Below, one piece after another: positions 61,001 through 64,000 of a stretch of 64,000 bases of DNA. Source of the stretch: Edaphobacter sp. 12200R-103 (lineage in GTDB: Bacteria > Acidobacteriota > Terriglobia > Terriglobales > Acidobacteriaceae); the NCBI RefSeq assembly GCF_010093025.1, contig NZ_CP048114.1:4278001-4342000 (forward strand), read 5' to 3'. The notes under the pieces are model-generated. The model saw nothing but the letters and a program-made list of their open reading frames with translations, was not told the DNA's origin and did no database searches. The stretch's first letter is position 1; each line of letters starts with the position of its first letter. The translations under genes were made by a program, and so were the position numbers.

Positions 61001-62809
61001 GTGTACAAGCTGCCGGATGTGGGGGTGAATCATCCTGGCCGTTGGAACTGGAATAAGAGTCAGCGACTGGCAACCTTCGTGGCAGCAAACAGCACCTCGA
61101 TTGTCGAGGACAACTACTTCTATCTCATGAAGGGCTTTTTCATCTCAAAGAAAGGCAACACCAATGGTCCCAATCTCGCCGAAGCGAGCCCTTCCGATCC
61201 GTTGACTCTCACTACCCGGGTCTACAACTACAGCCTGGCGAATACGACTGCACCTGTTCATGTGCGCTTCTATGGCCAACTCTATTGCACGAGTTCCGGT
61301 TCTGGCGAGGCAAGTTGCAAAAACGGGAACTCTACCTGCCCCCCTGGTTTGTGTGGCAACAGCTTTCAGATCGGAAGCGATCAGATCATTCCGTCGATTG
61401 CAGGATTCAAGGCCGCGGGAACCGAACCCAACTGGACTACCGCTCATGTGGACTACGACCCCGGTAGCTTCGTCTCTACGAAAAATGGCAACGCCTACAT
61501 GGTCTTCTGGGTAGTGACATGGATGGAAGATACTGGCGGCACGCTAGCGGCCGAAATGCCGGACCATGGTCTGAAATCCATTCCCGCTGCGAATCTCACC
61601 CAGATTACCCAGGTGCCGTTTGAACCCTACAGCAACAACGTTGGCATGTACGGAGTGCATCAGCCTTTCTACATTTGCCCACCCTCCGGATGCGCCCCGG
61701 AGGGTGTCGGGCTAGGTTCGACAACGTCCGGCTCTCTTCAGAGCATCAATCTCTCCATCGACCCTCAACTTTCGCTGGAACAACGAAGCAAACTTAGGGC
61801 GACCCTGCAGGCAACAGGCGGTCCTGTGGGACCGGTTAACATTGCCTACTACGATGGCAATCCGGCCAAGGGTGGAACACTGCTGGACGTGCAACAGATC
61901 CAGCACATGGATCCCGGCGCGTCCTATTCTCACCGGGCTTTCTTCAAGCCCGAAACCTGCGGCACCCACACGCTGTACGCCTCGGCTTGGATCGCCAACT
62001 CGCCTGAAATCCAGACCAACACCGCCACCAGGGTCACAATCGACTACACAGACTTTGTGCAGGCGTTAATCAGCTCCACAAAGATTGCTGACCTCACCGA
62101 CGTTCAGCTTAGCGGCACCCTGCTTGGTCTACTCAATACAGCTTTGCAGGACTTTCAACAGGGTCAGGCAGATGCGGGAAACATCGCATTGGGCGCCTAT
62201 ATGCAACAGTTGGCCATTGCCAATGGAAATGGGATCACCGCCGCAAGCGTAAGCCAACTCACCGGCCAGACTGGCGCGGTCCTCGGTTGCGGCTCCAGCG
62301 GCTTTTCGTTGGCAACCTCGCCTTCATCGGCGACGGTTTCCTCTGGCAGCACAGCATCCTACGCACTCGCGATCACGCCGACCGGCGGATTTCACGGCAC
62401 GGTTTCGTTATCCTGCACCGGCGCGCCGCAAGGGACAGACTGTTCCTTTACCACACAGTCTGTAACTCTGAATGGATTGGATCAGTCCCGTGTAACCTTA
62501 GCGATTACCACCACAGGCCGTTCAGCTGTTGCTGGATCGATCGGAGGACCACCTCCCCCTGGTTCAGGGAGAATCAAATGGCTTCTGATGCTTCTTCTGA
62601 GTATATTTTCGATCGCATTGCTCCAACGTGCGCGGATCCGCTACACAGTTTTGAACTGCATCGTTCTACTGGTCCTCTTGAGCAACATTATCGGATGTGG
62701 AGGTGACGGACATGCGAACGATACCCCTCCTGGGGCTTATACGCTCGTTGTGCAAGCAACCAGTGGAAACGCAGTTCAGAACACAAAACTCACCTTGGTG
62801 GTGAAATAA
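58031..62809 (+). CDS. Giant secreted protein with FG-GAP repeats and C-terminal Ig-like domain
   Basis: A 1592-residue protein. A hydrophobic export signal lies at about 32-50 (TILIFLAVAALSPSLHG), after an unusually long N-terminus. Two calcium-binding FG-GAP/VCBS-like repeats follow (VMGDFNGDGLADPLLFY, VVGDFNGDGKDEIAALL). A long middle (about 600-1250) includes two Ser/Thr-rich alternating stretches (about 635-720 and 815-900) and many cysteine-bearing loops. Near the C-terminus a bacterial Ig-like domain (from about 1415) is interrupted by two membrane helices and a lipobox-like IIGCGGDG before its final strands. The protein is probably displayed at the cell surface. Overall function unknown. 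Confidence 0.75.
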   Translation: MSTIWIEWRTGNQSQSAKADDSFQAGFRCIIKLTILIFLAVAALSPSLHGQNLSNDAGAPNMSNVTDVTPGWKYLLQNDDLAMVQVTQNSDNSLTTSLTTMDTSRSGLSGTQKVITIANDNSGDVPLGSGILASEASGRMFNINTDTIAVLTESGGRWNLALADSTGIQSSILLTTNIYPLFKVYTQVVMGDFNGDGLADPLLFYASDPPGDTYWGMKALTAADSTKAGAPKEGPEFYNHNQTGLMPVAGSIVVGDFNGDGKDEIAALLNDYQTIAFYSVDPNTLAITQTTTVKLTAEIPLIGNFPVIMTSGQVALAAGKFRQCGGNGNPCQANGITNADLVVFGQIDTINGNGATSGYSVIPIRITPGSGESGSFTATVVPMKNPTQDQPFFRFPDRSGSIGALAQAAPLVYWPQQTDEQLIFGIKCGDTYAASYIEIGSFLPDDGALDTFDWESETERKYELQSDHLENMWVGNFDHQNPDGSHNAGWQIETYELVGYVNSYDPHILIFNVNVPSPFPSNPSKTTDWLSGQQQSDNTSNVPSTNPDTPSLGFLVPSDMQGRSLRLGAPTIVRIPSQTQPDLVLAIPPMHIDYIAPHDPTLAGQNKSGGCTDENTACIVNLSVNPSEPPSAGQGFASSFNFTSNANSSSKRSSTTSWGISTKTSVGESATFNDGLENASESIKDTTKTGHDDTVKKTYGTYAGTTQTLSATTGLSDYLYFTQKAMNVYYYPVLGCDTAGANNCWVDGQKVPMYVQFSVPDQIRYSDIDGLTQDWYQPVHEPGNIFSYPWSLAELQARYTEQVNPLTGAATCMAIGNSNSSYSTQWTSGHAQDSSSGSTSSFSNELSMSYSEGAGVKGVDAANFNFSMDVAASTSLNTLNESSTSMSTSKAISVNIPPFGYAATCCNYAFGGYVFGLKNVKNPASEDACTAGQTPDKNNCTAVNDPDNGKPIDIAGTGPMFVGFLADPVSSVDKNNTDLTCSGGDIWWLNVYKLPDVGVNHPGRWNWNKSQRLATFVAANSTSIVEDNYFYLMKGFFISKKGNTNGPNLAEASPSDPLTLTTRVYNYSLANTTAPVHVRFYGQLYCTSSGSGEASCKNGNSTCPPGLCGNSFQIGSDQIIPSIAGFKAAGTEPNWTTAHVDYDPGSFVSTKNGNAYMVFWVVTWMEDTGGTLAAEMPDHGLKSIPAANLTQITQVPFEPYSNNVGMYGVHQPFYICPPSGCAPEGVGLGSTTSGSLQSINLSIDPQLSLEQRSKLRATLQATGGPVGPVNIAYYDGNPAKGGTLLDVQQIQHMDPGASYSHRAFFKPETCGTHTLYASAWIANSPEIQTNTATRVTIDYTDFVQALISSTKIADLTDVQLSGTLLGLLNTALQDFQQGQADAGNIALGAYMQQLAIANGNGITAASVSQLTGQTGAVLGCGSSGFSLATSPSSATVSSGSTASYALAITPTGGFHGTVSLSCTGAPQGTDCSFTTQSVTLNGLDQSRVTLAITTTGRSAVAGSIGGPPPPGSGRIKWLLMLLLSIFSIALLQRARIRYTVLNCIVLLVLLSNIIGCGGDGHANDTPPGAYTLVVQATSGNAVQNTKLTLVVK

Positions 62810-63104
62810 CTAATTGTGGCTAATGATCGAGATTAGAAATTTGGGGAAAACAATGCAGAGAACCCGTGATCGACACCGATATTGGTCACAACGATTCCAA
62901 TATCGTGTTACTGACGACTCTCCATACGATCTCCTCGATTCCAATTTGTAGGAGACGGCGTAGAGCATAATCTGACGCCAATGACCTCCGAAGAGCTGCG
63001 TTACCGAAGCTCCCTGCACGCATGCAAGTTGGTTGCGTACGAAGTTTTGACCAACGTCTTTCAGCTTGCTCTCATTCAATCCTGACCGCTGAGAGTGACC
63101 AGCG
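62810..63104. other. Gap with a perfect inverted repeat
   Basis: No supportable gene in 295 bases; the frame 62810-63079 on the minus strand lacks recognisable motifs. CGATATTGG (62877-62885) and CCAATATCG (62897-62905) form a 9-base inverted repeat with an 11-base loop, 67 bases past the preceding stop. It could be an operator or a transcript-end hairpin. Confidence 0.5.
62877..62905. repeat. 9-base inverted repeat
   Basis: CGATATTGG-n11-CCAATATCG, perfect, with an outer partial extension (CAC / GTG with one bulge). AT-rich arms make an operator more likely than a terminator. Confidence 0.5.
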
Positions 63105-64000
63105 CTATCCTACAGCCGGACGAGGGTCAACCTGCCAGACAGACTTGGCTCGTGGGGCGGCCAGGGGGCCCGGAAATCTGGTCTCTCCCGTAACTTGGCC
63201 GAAAAGATCGTCGTCGATGTGATTCACAGCGCTTACCTTCGGGAGTGGCTGCTTACTATTGATCGTAAGCAGCAGAGTATCTGGATTGAAATCAATTCGC
63301 ATTTCAGCCACAGCACCGTTCTTATCCCAGCCATGTGCATCACGCCAGGCGGCCAGGTCGAGCCATTCCTTCGAATCGCCGGTAAAAAATCCCTGAAAGT
63401 CCTTTGGCATGGAGACGTACAGATTTCCGTCGGCGTGGTTGTTCTGATTGAGGAACACAATGCCCGCTTTGCCGCATCCAACGAAGATATTGTTTGAGAT
63501 CGTGTTGTCGGAGGCTGTCCCGGTGCCCGCGCGATCTGGGCGGGTAATTGCCCACACTCCGGCATTGTCGCATTGACCGATCAGGTTCTGGGCGACGATC
63601 AGTTTGTCGCTGGCATTAATGAAAATGCCTGATCCTGCGCACCCTCGCTGACCTGGCGTGCCCGGCTCAGCATTTCGGACGTTCCAGATCACGTTGTTGT
63701 CGACCTGATTCTGCTCGAGGTTCACTTCCATATGAACGGCAGCGCCGACAGTGACGACGTCGGCGAAAATGTTTCCGGTGATACGGTTATTCACGTTGCG
63801 GCTATCGAACCAAACCGCATTGGCGTGGCGGATATGGCGGACCACATTGCGACGGAACAGCATGTTGCGCGCGGCATGAAACTTTGCTCCAGCTGACTCC
63901 CACTCACGTTCCGCGTCCGCCCAGCCGCACCACTCGATCATGTTGTCTTCGACCAGCACATCGCGCGTCCCGATGCCGGCGATGCCTTCCACCCCGCAAT
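63105..64000 (-). CDS. Right-handed beta-helix protein, cut by the window edge
   Basis: The minus-strand frame is open to the edge, so the N-terminus lies outside; about 298 residues are visible. The repeated pattern of short strands with Asn and small residues (DNNVIWNVRNAEPG, GIFINASDKLIVAQNLIGQ, SDNTISNNIFVGCGKAGIVF) is the parallel beta-helix of pectate lyases and related polysaccharide-active proteins (NosD/PbH1 repeats). It likely acts outside the cytoplasm on plant polysaccharides, but no specific catalytic residues can be placed, and a surface glycan role is equally possible. An apparent GTG start at 63992 is internal to the open frame. Confidence 0.75.
   Translation of the reverse strand, partial: CGVEGIAGIGTRDVLVEDNMIEWCGWADAEREWESAGAKFHAARNMLFRRNVVRHIRHANAVWFDSRNVNNRITGNIFADVVTVGAAVHMEVNLEQNQVDNNVIWNVRNAEPGTPGQRGCAGSGIFINASDKLIVAQNLIGQCDNAGVWAITRPDRAGTGTASDNTISNNIFVGCGKAGIVFLNQNNHADGNLYVSMPKDFQGFFTGDSKEWLDLAAWRDAHGWDKNGAVAEMRIDFNPDTLLLTINSKQPLPKVSAVNHIDDDLFGQVTGETRFPGPLAAPRAKSVWQVDPRPAVG

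Noticed and set aside
62810..63079. 89-residue minus-strand frame between the secreted and beta-helix genes
   Set aside because: No recognisable domain and it covers an inverted repeat; at most a fragment of something lost.

Overview
The window reads as chromosomal DNA of an acidobacterium, most likely family Acidobacteriaceae (the Terriglobus / Granulicella / Edaphobacter group). Supporting signs are GC-rich coding DNA, an 819-residue ADOP-type duplicated orphan permease, a WXXGXW-repeat protein, many Tat- or Sec-exported carbohydrate-related enzymes, a giant secreted protein whose last Ig-like domain is interrupted by membrane helices, and structured intergenic repeats beginning ATGCCGGGTGCCCC. 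This placement is an inference; no rRNA or tRNA gene was seen.

Layout. 0.3-8.3 kb: a small membrane protein, an orphan ABC ATPase, a zinc-ribbon protein, a secreted M1 peptidase, a CorA transporter, then a coupled redoxin / carbonic anhydrase / bestrophin cluster and a Dabb protein. 8.3-16 kb: an HNH nuclease, a very large patatin-membrane fusion, and the B12-dependent ribonucleotide reductase nrdJ behind a 461-base leader holding a NrdR-box-like palindrome. 16.0-18.5 kb: a visibly AT-rich, tightly packed four-gene island (unknown protein, pentapeptide-repeat/channel-like membrane protein, nucleotidyltransferase, small partner). I consider this the best candidate for an undescribed system. 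18.6-25.7 kb: 3-hydroxybutyrate dehydrogenase flanked by two copies of a structured repeat, a cupin, a DUF4434-like protein, a BamE-like protein, cytochrome P460, an exported enolase-superfamily enzyme, and argG. 25.8-35.2 kb: small proteins, kdsC, lhr, a DUF5522 miniature gene, cysteine dioxygenase, typA/bipA and an SgcJ-like protein. 35.2-42.3 kb: a hemicellulose/uronate-type locus (CE15 glucuronoyl esterase with a UxuR-like operator pair, an enolase-superfamily enzyme, GH130) and the ADOP permease. 42.5-53.5 kb: superoxide dismutase, a GH15 glucoamylase, transketolase and a gnd-zwf-pgl-glk run, so glucose can be released, phosphorylated and sent through the oxidative pentose phosphate pathway. 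53.6-64 kb: an M1 aminopeptidase, an MFS transporter, a 1592-residue secreted protein and a beta-helix protein cut by the window edge.

No CRISPR array, rRNA, tRNA, intact insertion sequence or prophage was recognised. Residue positions were counted by hand from the translations and nucleotide coordinates and may be off by one or two.
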